This document shows, one piece after another, positions 7,821 through 14,273 of a stretch of 15,759 nt of DNA; position 1 is the first letter of the stretch; each line of letters starts with the position of its first letter. A program made the position numbers and the translations under genes. The DNA comes from Glaciecola sp. UBA2563 (GTDB lineage: Bacteria; Pseudomonadota; Gammaproteobacteria; Enterobacterales; Alteromonadaceae). The notes under the pieces are model-generated. The model had not been told where the DNA came from. It did no database searches and saw only the letters and a list, made by a program, of their open reading frames with translations. The DNA is taken from NCBI GenBank assembly GCA_002340325.1, contig DDLV01000089.1, positions 1 through 15,759 on the forward strand. Reading direction: 5' to 3'.

Positions 7821-8903
7821 ATGTCACTTGCAGTACTTTGTAATGCAAATGCCGATGTGGGTTACGGGCATTTTTTTCGATGTTTATATCTTGTCAATGA
7901 ATGGCAACGAATAACCAACCAGTCTGTAAGATGGTATGGAGATATTGATGATGCTTTGCATGAACACTGTTCAGTTATCATCAATGTGCCTTGGCAAGAC
8001 GCAATATCGCATGTAAATGCAATATCGCCGGGAACCTTATTGTGTGACTCGTATATGCTTGATGATAATGTGGTTGATACATTGGCTCAGCATCATAAAG
8101 TTGTTGTTATCGACGACTTTGGTGATCATCTTTTTCCGGCTGCAGAGGTCGTCATAAACTTCACGGTTGCTGGAGCACAATACCCATATAAATCACAGCG
8201 TAGGTTGATTGGACCGGACTATTTTTTATGCGATCCGTCACTTGATGCTATCCGCAATCGCAACTTATTTGAAAAAGAAAGAATCGAAGTACATCAAAAC
8301 GCTATGTGGCAAAACAAACGCCTTGACGTCGAGTCTGCTAGGTTTCTCATCGCAATGGGTGGATTCGATCGGCATCAAGTCGGCGGTCATCTAGCGATAC
8401 AGTTGGGCAACTCATTGCCGCAGTCAAAGGTTATTTTACTAGGAAAGTATAATGATGAACTCGTATCTTCACTTCCAAAAAATGTCGAGCACATACCATA
8501 CACAGACAGCATGAACGAGCTATTCAAATGCGTCAATATCGTGATCTCCGGCGGGGGACTGGTCAAGTACGAAAGCGCTTATTGCGGAATTTTGAATGTT
8601 GTGTTGGCGCAAACAGACAAACAAATGCAAGAGACCCAACAGTTTAAAACGCTTGGTCTGTGCGAACCATATGGTATGGCTCGAAATTTGCTCAGCGCTA
8701 GCAACGAAAGTGGTAGTGAAGATGGAAACACAAGCAATGCAGATAAGGATGAAGAGATAAATCACTTTGTATCCTGGTTGCGAAATGTTGATGTGGATGA
8801 CTTATTGTTTGAACTAAAGCGCTCAAGCTTAAATGTGTTTAGCGCAAAATCCTCGCATAGCACCGCAACATGTCTTTTAAATATTTTAGGTGAAGAGTTT
8901 TGA
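7821..8903 (+). CDS. pseG: UDP-2,4-diacetamido-2,4,6-trideoxy-beta-L-altropyranose hydrolase
   Basis: Removes UDP from the di-N-acetylated altropyranose intermediate, giving the sugar that PseI condenses with phosphoenolpyruvate. It has a GT-B fold of the MurG-like superfamily. The N-terminal GYGHFFRCLYL (14-24) contains His17, the position proposed as catalytic in PseG, followed by LCDSYML (74-80), VVIDDFGDH (95-103), IGPDYFL (130-136), the MGGFD glycine loop (179-183) and the UDP-binding SGGGLVKYE (243-251). The length of 360 residues is normal or slightly long; an acidic low-complexity insert (about 292-312, rich in Ser, Asn, Asp and Glu) accounts for some of this. ATG 7821 has GAGG at good spacing. 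The end overlaps the next gene by four bases. Confidence 0.92.
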   Translation: MSLAVLCNANADVGYGHFFRCLYLVNEWQRITNQSVRWYGDIDDALHEHCSVIINVPWQDAISHVNAISPGTLLCDSYMLDDNVVDTLAQHHKVVVIDDFGDHLFPAAEVVINFTVAGAQYPYKSQRRLIGPDYFLCDPSLDAIRNRNLFEKERIEVHQNAMWQNKRLDVESARFLIAMGGFDRHQVGGHLAIQLGNSLPQSKVILLGKYNDELVSSLPKNVEHIPYTDSMNELFKCVNIVISGGGLVKYESAYCGILNVVLAQTDKQMQETQQFKTLGLCEPYGMARNLLSASNESGSEDGNTSNADKDEEINHFVSWLRNVDVDDLLFELKRSSLNVFSAKSSHSTATCLLNILGEEF

Positions 8904-9517
8904 GCGAAGTTATCAGAAAACACTACGAATCGCTTTACGAACTGCACGGTAGAGACCACAACGCACTTCAATACAGTTCAGGCAGTTCTCAATTTAAGCG
9001 CTTTGAAATCCTACTGGATATGTTTGATAGTGCTACGAGCATCGCAGATGTGGGTTGTGGGCTTGGTGACTTGTTGCCAGTCGTTCGCAAGCGATTTAAT
9101 GACATTATTTATTATGGCTACGATTTTGTTGACAGTTTTTTGGATGATGCAAATCGACGTTTTGCAAGCGACCAAAATGCGATATTTACAAAATTAGATA
9201 TCACTCAAGATAAGATAACCACACCGGCTGACTATGTCGTGCTCAGCGGCATGCTCAACAATGCAATGCCTGACAATCAGTATTTCACCGAAGTCGTTTT
9301 AAATAAAATGTGGTCATCATGCAAGTATGGGATAGCTTTTAATAGTTTGTCCACTTATGTCGATTACTACGACACCGGGCTGTATTATCAGAATCCGCTT
9401 GCGCTCTTTGATTACTGTAAAAACAACTTCTCCAAATATGTTACTTTGCGGCACGATTACGATATTAAGGACAATTCAATCCCCTTTGAATTTACCATTT
9501 ACGTCTACAAAAAATGA
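8900..9517 (+). CDS. Class I SAM-dependent methyltransferase
   Basis: Predicted to move a methyl group from S-adenosylmethionine to an unknown acceptor. The 205 residues hold the SAM-binding motif I IADVGCGLGD (48-57), a second acidic strand YYGYDFVD and a following TKLDI block, all typical of a Rossmann-like class I methyltransferase. The C-terminal part (FNSLSTYVDYYDTGLYYQNP) is Tyr-rich and not diagnostic. The start is TTG at 8900, overlapping the pseG stop, with AGGTGAAGAG just upstream as a good ribosome site; its own end overlaps the WbqC-like gene by four bases (ATGA). Placement inside the pse operon suggests O- or N-methylation of the nonulosonic acid or its precursor, which is inference. 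It occupies a spot where some pse clusters carry the acetyltransferase pseH, but it is not an acetyltransferase. Confidence 0.86.
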   Translation: MSEVIRKHYESLYELHGRDHNALQYSSGSSQFKRFEILLDMFDSATSIADVGCGLGDLLPVVRKRFNDIIYYGYDFVDSFLDDANRRFASDQNAIFTKLDITQDKITTPADYVVLSGMLNNAMPDNQYFTEVVLNKMWSSCKYGIAFNSLSTYVDYYDTGLYYQNPLALFDYCKNNFSKYVTLRHDYDIKDNSIPFEFTIYVYKK

Positions 9518-10482
9518 CCTCTGAATATCAACATCAAGGCCCTAAAAAGGATAAACCAGAAAGTAAGGAGCAATCGCAAGATAGAACGCTTGTTCAATCG
9601 AATAGTGGCGACCCACAGGGAGCGAACGAATCAAGAGTTAAAACTCAGAATGTGACTAAACTCGCCACCGAGCGAGCAATTACATCTGTTGTAAACTGTG
9701 CAGGTAAAACCGCTGTTAAATGCGCTGTTAAATGCGCGATTATGCAGCCCACTTTTTTGCCTTGGGCAGGCTATTTCAATCTCATTCAGCAAGCAGACGT
9801 TTTTGTGTTTCTGGATGATGTCCAGTTTGATCGGCGCTCATGGCAATCGAGAAACCGCGTGTTTATCGGCGATAAACCTGGCTGGTTAACATGCCCGACA
9901 ATCAAAGCGCCAAGAGAAACGTTAATCAAAGATATTCAGATTTCAGATCTCGATGACTGGCGTAGCAAGCATATTAAAACGCTTTCGTTAAATTATTCTA
10001 AAACGCCGTTCGTTCATCAAATTTCGCCCATCATCAACGCTGCATATAAAAATGACAATCACCAACTTGCAGACATGAACATCTACATTATCAAACAGAT
10101 ATGTAAATTGCTTGGCATTAAGACAAAGCTGATTAGAGCGAGTCATTTGCGTGTTGAAGGAAAGCGCTCTGAAAAACTCATGAATATATGTCTCGCCCTT
10201 GGTGCAACAGACTATCTAAGTCCAGAAGGCTCAAGACAATATCTTAAAGAAGACCAGATATTCGATGCAGGTGAGGTAAAGCTGCATTTTCAACAGTTTC
10301 ATCCAAAGCCATACCAACAAAATCACACTGCTAAGTTTGTTAGTCATTTGAGCATAATCGACGTAATTGCCAACATCGGTATTGCAAGGACAATGAGCTA
10401 CATCAAGGAAAGTCATCTAAAGGAAACGCAAATCGAGGAAAGCCATATCGAGAATAACAGTGACACCACCGATATTGAATGA
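9514..10482 (+). CDS. WbqC-family protein with extended N- and C-termini
   Basis: The WbqC family is common in O-antigen and flagellar glycosylation loci; its biochemical role is not firmly known to me. The conserved core starts at residue about 73 (KCAIMQPTFLPWAGYF), continues with FVFLDDVQFDRRSWQSRNR (about 98-116), and later has YLSPEGSRQYL and the QFHPKPYQQ segment. It is preceded by about 72 extra residues, polar and probably disordered, ending in four tandem tetrapeptides VNCA, GKTA, VKCA, VKCA (60-75). The C-terminus also runs on in a charged repeat-like tail (KESHLKET, IEESHIEN). The ATG overlaps the stop of the methyltransferase gene (ATGA) with no separate Shine-Dalgarno, which fits translational coupling and supports this long form. 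No start codon lies in frame close before the core except ATG 9742, which would remove part of the first strand. It overlaps pseI by 23 bases. Confidence 0.92.
   Translation: MTSEYQHQGPKKDKPESKEQSQDRTLVQSNSGDPQGANESRVKTQNVTKLATERAITSVVNCAGKTAVKCAVKCAIMQPTFLPWAGYFNLIQQADVFVFLDDVQFDRRSWQSRNRVFIGDKPGWLTCPTIKAPRETLIKDIQISDLDDWRSKHIKTLSLNYSKTPFVHQISPIINAAYKNDNHQLADMNIYIIKQICKLLGIKTKLIRASHLRVEGKRSEKLMNICLALGATDYLSPEGSRQYLKEDQIFDAGEVKLHFQQFHPKPYQQNHTAKFVSHLSIIDVIANIGIARTMSYIKESHLKETQIEESHIENNSDTTDIE
9691..9738 (+). repeat. Four-unit 12-bp tandem array within the WbqC-like gene
   Basis: Four consecutive 12-base units encode V-N-C-A, G-K-T-A, V-K-C-A and V-K-C-A. The last two units (GTTAAATGCGCT and GTTAAATGCGCG) differ only in the final base; in another register CGCTGTTAAATG is perfectly duplicated (9711-9722, 9723-9734). 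The first two units are diverged. The array ends exactly at the conserved IMQPTF of the WbqC core, and the final unit is itself the normal first-strand sequence. A change of one unit would keep the reading frame. Confidence 0.85.
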
Positions 10483-11545
10483 TATCCAGCTATCCTCAGC
10501 AATCATTGGGCAACATCACAAACCTTTTGTCATTGCGGAATTGTCGGGTAACCACAATCAATCACTAGAAAAGGCACTAGCGATTGTTGAGGCTGCAGCG
10601 AAAGCTGGCGCGAGTGCGTTAAAACTGCAAACTTATACCGCAGATACGATGACAATAGACTGTCGCGGATCCGATTTTGTGGTCAAGGGGACAGGGGACG
10701 CGTGGCAAGATAAAACACTTTACTCGCTCTATGATGAAGCACACACCCCATGGGAGTGGCACAAACCCATATTTGAAAGATCATATGAACTGGGCATGAT
10801 CCCATTTAGTTCGCCATTTGACGAAACGGCAGTTGATTTTCTTGAATCACTGGAGATGGAAATCTATAAAATCGCCTCCTTTGAAATGACAGATGTGATG
10901 CTTTTAAAAAAAGTCGCGTCGACCAACAAGCCAGTCATTATGTCGACAGGTATGGCGAGCGAATCAGAAATCGAACTAGCCGTTAACACGCTTAGAAAAA
11001 ACGGATGCGAAAAATTAGTATTACTCAAATGCACAAGTGCATATCCTGCTGAATATAAAGATGCAAACTTAACCACCATTCCTTATCTGTCATCTAAATA
11101 TCAAGCGCTGGCGGGGCTATCAGACCACACTATGGGTGCTGCTGTGCCCGTCGCGGCGACTGCATTAGGTGCGCGCGTAATAGAAAAACACCTCACGCTT
11201 AATCGCAAAGAAGGTGGCGTTGATAGCCACTTTTCGATGGAGCCTGACGAATTTGCCACGATGGTTACGCAGGTGAATCAGGCGTTTGAGTCACTAGGTG
11301 AGATACAAACATCGCCATCAGATGCAGAGCTTGCTTGCAGGCAATACCGCCGTTCCGTTTATGTGGTAAGTGATATCGCCCAAGGCGAAGTGCTGACGAC
11401 AGAAAACATCCGCATTATCCGTCCAGGGTTTGGTGCACCACCTCATCACTTTGAGAAGCTATTGGGGAAAACGGTGAATACGCCGATAAAAAGAGGTACA
11501 GCAATGACGGAAGCGCTTATTAATAAGTTGGTTAATACGTCCTGA
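10460..11545 (+). CDS. pseI: Pseudaminic acid synthase
   Basis: Condenses the 6-deoxy-altrose product of PseG with phosphoenolpyruvate to form pseudaminic acid. The 361 residues comprise the NeuB-type TIM barrel (about 20-290): AELSGNHNQS (26-35), KLQTYTADTMT (55-65), IPFSSPFDE (114-122), KIASFEM, MSTGMAS, LKCTSAYPA, GLSDHTMG and EKHLTLNRKEGGVDSHFSMEPDEF split across its end. The GGVDS form is what is expected in PseI rather than the PGPDH form of sialic acid synthases. A C-terminal SAF/antifreeze-like domain follows (about 295-355: RSVYVVSDIAQGEVLT, IRPGFGAPP). The start is GTG at 10460, with GAG about 7 bases before it, lying 23 bases inside the preceding gene; a TTG at 10475 is a poorer choice. 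Last gene of the tight operon, cytoplasmic. Confidence 0.95.
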   Translation: MTPPILNDIQLSSAIIGQHHKPFVIAELSGNHNQSLEKALAIVEAAAKAGASALKLQTYTADTMTIDCRGSDFVVKGTGDAWQDKTLYSLYDEAHTPWEWHKPIFERSYELGMIPFSSPFDETAVDFLESLEMEIYKIASFEMTDVMLLKKVASTNKPVIMSTGMASESEIELAVNTLRKNGCEKLVLLKCTSAYPAEYKDANLTTIPYLSSKYQALAGLSDHTMGAAVPVAATALGARVIEKHLTLNRKEGGVDSHFSMEPDEFATMVTQVNQAFESLGEIQTSPSDAELACRQYRRSVYVVSDIAQGEVLTTENIRIIRPGFGAPPHHFEKLLGKTVNTPIKRGTAMTEALINKLVNTS

Positions 11546-11574
11546 GCAAATTTCCACGCAATTACGTGTCGAAA

Positions 11575-11738
11575 GGTGCACTTGTGACGATGTTTTAGGG
11601 GCTGCGGAGCTGTTTGTATTTAAAAGTCGCTCTAGGACGTCCATGTTCGCTCGGGCTCGCACATCCTTGTGCTCGCACGCTTTTAAATACAAACATTCCT
11701 CCGCCCCATCTCATCGTCGCAAGAGCAACAAGCGTTAC
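11575..11738. repeat. Structured intergenic repeat, copy 2 (complete)
   Basis: Nearly fills the gap between pseI and the FAD gene. The long imperfect terminal inverted repeat pairs 11575-11626 with 11680-11729: its inner 16 bases TGTTTGTATTTAAAAG (11611-11626) are perfectly complementary to 11680-11695, and an outer block GACGATG (11586-11592) pairs with CATCGTC (11712-11718). The core holds AAAGTCGCT (11623-11631) and the hairpin GCACA-tcct-TGTGC (11659-11672). The right end CAAGCGTTAC (11729-11738) matches copy 1. The transcript would form a long bulged stem, so it could act as an attenuator or processing site within a pse/FAD transcript. Confidence 0.88.
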
Positions 11739-11756
11739 TAGAAAGAGGTCGCCTTT

Positions 11757-13163
11757 ATGAATCAATCCATTGATCTTTCAAAACTGATGGTGAATGTTTC
11801 CGATACCCGAAAACCATTTGTTATCGTGGGGGGCGGCATAGCGGGCGTATATGCGGCACTATTGTTACAAGACTTATGTCCTCACCAAAAAATTATCATT
11901 ATTGAACAGTCGGCGTCTTTGGGCGGTTTGTTAGGATCCAGACAGTTTCATGGACACTGGTTTGATTATGGGACGCATGTGCCCCGTGAGACAGGCCTAG
12001 CGCACATTGATGAACTGCTGTTTAGCTACATGCAGGAGAAAGGCTTTAGTTCTTTTAGAAATAGCAATGCAGCCAATATTTCAAAAGATAACTGTTTATA
12101 TACACGATCTCCAAACCCATTTTTAGCGACGCCATCAAATACGAGTATTTCGCTTCAATTAGATGAAATTAAAAAATCAAATCAGCACGGTGAATTTGAG
12201 AATTTAGATGCGCAGTTGAGGCAAGTATACGGGGATTCTCTTACCGAGGACTTTTTTGCGCCCTGTATGAAAAAACGTTTTGGTGCTCGACTCAATGAAT
12301 TAGCGCCAAACAGCCATCAACTTGTTGGGCTTAGCCGATTGATATTAGGCAACGCCGACTTAATGGAAACATTGAAAAAGCAGCCATCCTACGACAAGGT
12401 TCTTGCCTTTGCAGATCAGACAATGGGAATGTCTAAGCTTAATCACTATTACCCATTGGATGGAGATGGTGTAGGGAAGTGGATAGACGGACTTGTTGAT
12501 AGTTTGGATGAAACCAATGTGTCGATATTTTGCCAAGCAAACGTCACGGGTGTTTCAGTTGAAAATGAACAAATAGAAAGCATAAGCTTTGTTGATCACA
12601 CTGGATATAAACAGACTATCGACTGCGAACAATTGTTTTGGTGCGGTCCCGTTTTTCCATTATTGAAACTATCTAAGAGCAGCTACAAGCCGTCTTATCG
12701 ACCTACTATTAGACAGACTTACCTTTATCATTTTGCGTTTGAACAGCCACCGATTATCGAAAGCAACTACGTGAATGTCAATGATCCTAAATTTTCGAGT
12801 TTTCGAATTACGTTGTATTCCAATCTATGCAATACGCCCACTGATACTCATCGAATCACTGTTGAAGTAATTGCTGATAAAAGCGTGGATAGCATCCCAG
12901 ATTGCGAATCCATTTACCAAGAACTTATTCAGATGCGCATTATTGAACAAGATAATCCATTGAAGTTTGCGGTAAACGATACAGTTACCGCCGGATTCCC
13001 AGTGTTAACGGTAGGGTTTATGCAAGAAACCAAAAAGCAATCAAGTGTAGCACTTGCGCATATGACTAATTTATCTCTCCTTGGCAAAGCCAATGGGAAA
13101 TCATTTTTTATGCATGATGTCCTTGTGAACGCGCATGACCAGATATGTGCTTTGGTAGAATAA
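11757..13163 (+). CDS. FAD-dependent amine-oxidase-like protein
   Basis: A flavoprotein of the amine oxidase/protoporphyrinogen oxidase superfamily, 468 residues. The N-terminal Rossmann motif FVIVGGGIAGVYAALLL (21-37) is complete, followed by the adenosine-binding acidic strand IIIIEQSASLGGL and the HWFDYGTHV segment. Mid-protein FFAPCMKKRFGARLNELAP and the YYPLDGDGVGKWIDGLVDSL block are the usual landmarks of this superfamily, which also includes UDP-galactopyranose mutase-like enzymes; I do not see enough to call it a mutase. There is no signal peptide and it should be cytoplasmic. ATG 11757 is preceded by a strong AGAAAGAGGT at about 8 bases. It lies 211 bases after pseI, with repeat copy 2 in the gap, and reads in the same direction, so a role in the same surface-glycan pathway (sugar oxidation or ring rearrangement) is plausible but inferred. 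Confidence 0.85.
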   Translation: MNQSIDLSKLMVNVSDTRKPFVIVGGGIAGVYAALLLQDLCPHQKIIIIEQSASLGGLLGSRQFHGHWFDYGTHVPRETGLAHIDELLFSYMQEKGFSSFRNSNAANISKDNCLYTRSPNPFLATPSNTSISLQLDEIKKSNQHGEFENLDAQLRQVYGDSLTEDFFAPCMKKRFGARLNELAPNSHQLVGLSRLILGNADLMETLKKQPSYDKVLAFADQTMGMSKLNHYYPLDGDGVGKWIDGLVDSLDETNVSIFCQANVTGVSVENEQIESISFVDHTGYKQTIDCEQLFWCGPVFPLLKLSKSSYKPSYRPTIRQTYLYHFAFEQPPIIESNYVNVNDPKFSSFRITLYSNLCNTPTDTHRITVEVIADKSVDSIPDCESIYQELIQMRIIEQDNPLKFAVNDTVTAGFPVLTVGFMQETKKQSSVALAHMTNLSLLGKANGKSFFMHDVLVNAHDQICALVE

Positions 13164-13202
13164 TTCGCAGTGTTTACTTGCGCGTCTATTACCTAAGCAA
13201 CC

Positions 13203-13223
13203 AAAAAGCCCGCAAAATAGGCT
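13203..13223 (-). terminator. Weak intrinsic terminator candidate for the minus-strand glycosyltransferase-like gene
   Basis: On the minus strand a short AGCC/GGCT stem (13220-13223 with 13207-13210, nine-base loop) is followed by five Ts, about 37 bases after the stop codon. The four-pair stem is short, so termination here would be weak. No comparable structure with a T-run is seen for the converging FAD gene. Confidence 0.25.
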
Positions 13224-13259
13224 GTCATCGTTACATTCAACGTGTCTTTATTACTTTAT

Positions 13260-14219
13260 CTACGGAATTAAATCTCTTAGATGCTTTAGTCTGTCGTGTG
13301 GTAGTCTTGCCCTTGGGGCCCAGTGTGGAATAGTTGAATAAACGGTTTTGCCGCATTCAATGGCGACAATAAGACCGTAACTTTCACAGCCAAATACCCA
13401 ATCAGCATTGGCGATGGATGTTTCAATATCCTCAAAGGTATCGAAAACAATTGGCAAATCTCGATTCTCCTCAACCCAGTTTCTATATTTGGCTTCAGAT
13501 TCTGAGGGATGCATACGTAGCCGGATTTGTGGATAGGTGCTTGGGAATACGGTGGTTAAATACTGTTTAAAGTAGTTCAACGCCTGAAATTCTTCGTCAA
13601 TACTCTGCGCATTTCCCCAATCTTCATGCACGGGTTCCAAAACGTAAAGGATTTGATTATTTAGGTGCTTCTTTGCGTTTACTACTTTTGATTTTGCATT
13701 TAATAGATAATGATTTTTGATAGTAAATACCGGAAGCGTCGGAAAGGTAGCATTTGCTAGCGAGAAAGCATCTTCATCAGTAACCCAGACTTCATCAGGA
13801 AGCACAATTTTATTTTGACGCGTAAATCGCGGTATATAGTTTACCCAATGATCGATGAGTGCAACACAGTGTTTCTCTTCCTGCTTCGCCAGAATTCTTG
13901 CATTGTGTTCTATATCAGATGACCAACCTGTTCCAGTTAGAACTATATCGATAACACGCAAAACGTCTGCAAGGTCATCAAGTACTTTAATATCGAGTAA
14001 TTTATGATTCGGTACGTTATGCCCCCATTTTATTAATGCTGGACCTGACAATACATAATACTTGGCGGGAAAATCCTTTACGGCTTCATTGGACATCAAG
14101 ATATTCGCAGCTCCCGCATCGTGAGCAACAACTACATATCGATTTGTAGGTAAGTCTGCGGGGGTGGTCTTTATATGCATAATTAATAATTTGTGCATAG
14201 TCTGTACCATATGTAACAT
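13260..14219 (-). CDS. Putative GT-B-like glycosyltransferase
   Basis: I do not recognise a named family with certainty. The protein opens with a Rossmann-like strand YVVVAHDAGAANIL (28-41), has LTGTGWSSDIEHNA (94-107), DHWVNY (123-128), LPDEVWVTDEDAF (140-152), and in the C-terminal half RLRMHPSESEAKY (233-245) and FGCESYGLIVAIECGKTVYSTIP (split at 276-298). A His-Pro-Ser element followed by E-S-x-G-L-x-x-A-x-x-x-G-K is what GT-B transferases that bind nucleotide sugars often show, including CMP-sugar users with an HP motif. A nonulosonic acid transferase acting on the product of the adjacent pse genes is therefore an attractive but unproven guess. There is no membrane helix or signal peptide. 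The start is uncertain: Met codons at residues 1, 4, 8 and 14 all lack a clear ribosome site. It is convergent with the FAD gene and divergent from the antiporter (54-base gap). Confidence 0.72.
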   Translation of the reverse strand: MLHMVQTMHKLLIMHIKTTPADLPTNRYVVVAHDAGAANILMSNEAVKDFPAKYYVLSGPALIKWGHNVPNHKLLDIKVLDDLADVLRVIDIVLTGTGWSSDIEHNARILAKQEEKHCVALIDHWVNYIPRFTRQNKIVLPDEVWVTDEDAFSLANATFPTLPVFTIKNHYLLNAKSKVVNAKKHLNNQILYVLEPVHEDWGNAQSIDEEFQALNYFKQYLTTVFPSTYPQIRLRMHPSESEAKYRNWVEENRDLPIVFDTFEDIETSIANADWVFGCESYGLIVAIECGKTVYSTIPHWAPRARLPHDRLKHLRDLIP

Positions 14220-14273
14220 TAAGTGTTAAACACATGACATCAAAAGCATTACAAGGACCTAATAACAAATTAT
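14220..14273. promoter_or_regulatory. Divergent promoter region of the glycosyltransferase-like and antiporter genes
   Basis: Only 54 bases separate the two start codons, so both promoters must be here or inside the opposing gene. The antiporter ATG has AAGGA about 16 bases upstream, an unusually long spacing. No clear -35/-10 pair or operator palindrome is visible. Confidence 0.3.

Noticed and set aside
8900..9517. Idea that this gene is PseH, the missing acetyltransferase
   Set aside because: It has a SAM-binding GCGLG motif and no GNAT acetyl-CoA signature.
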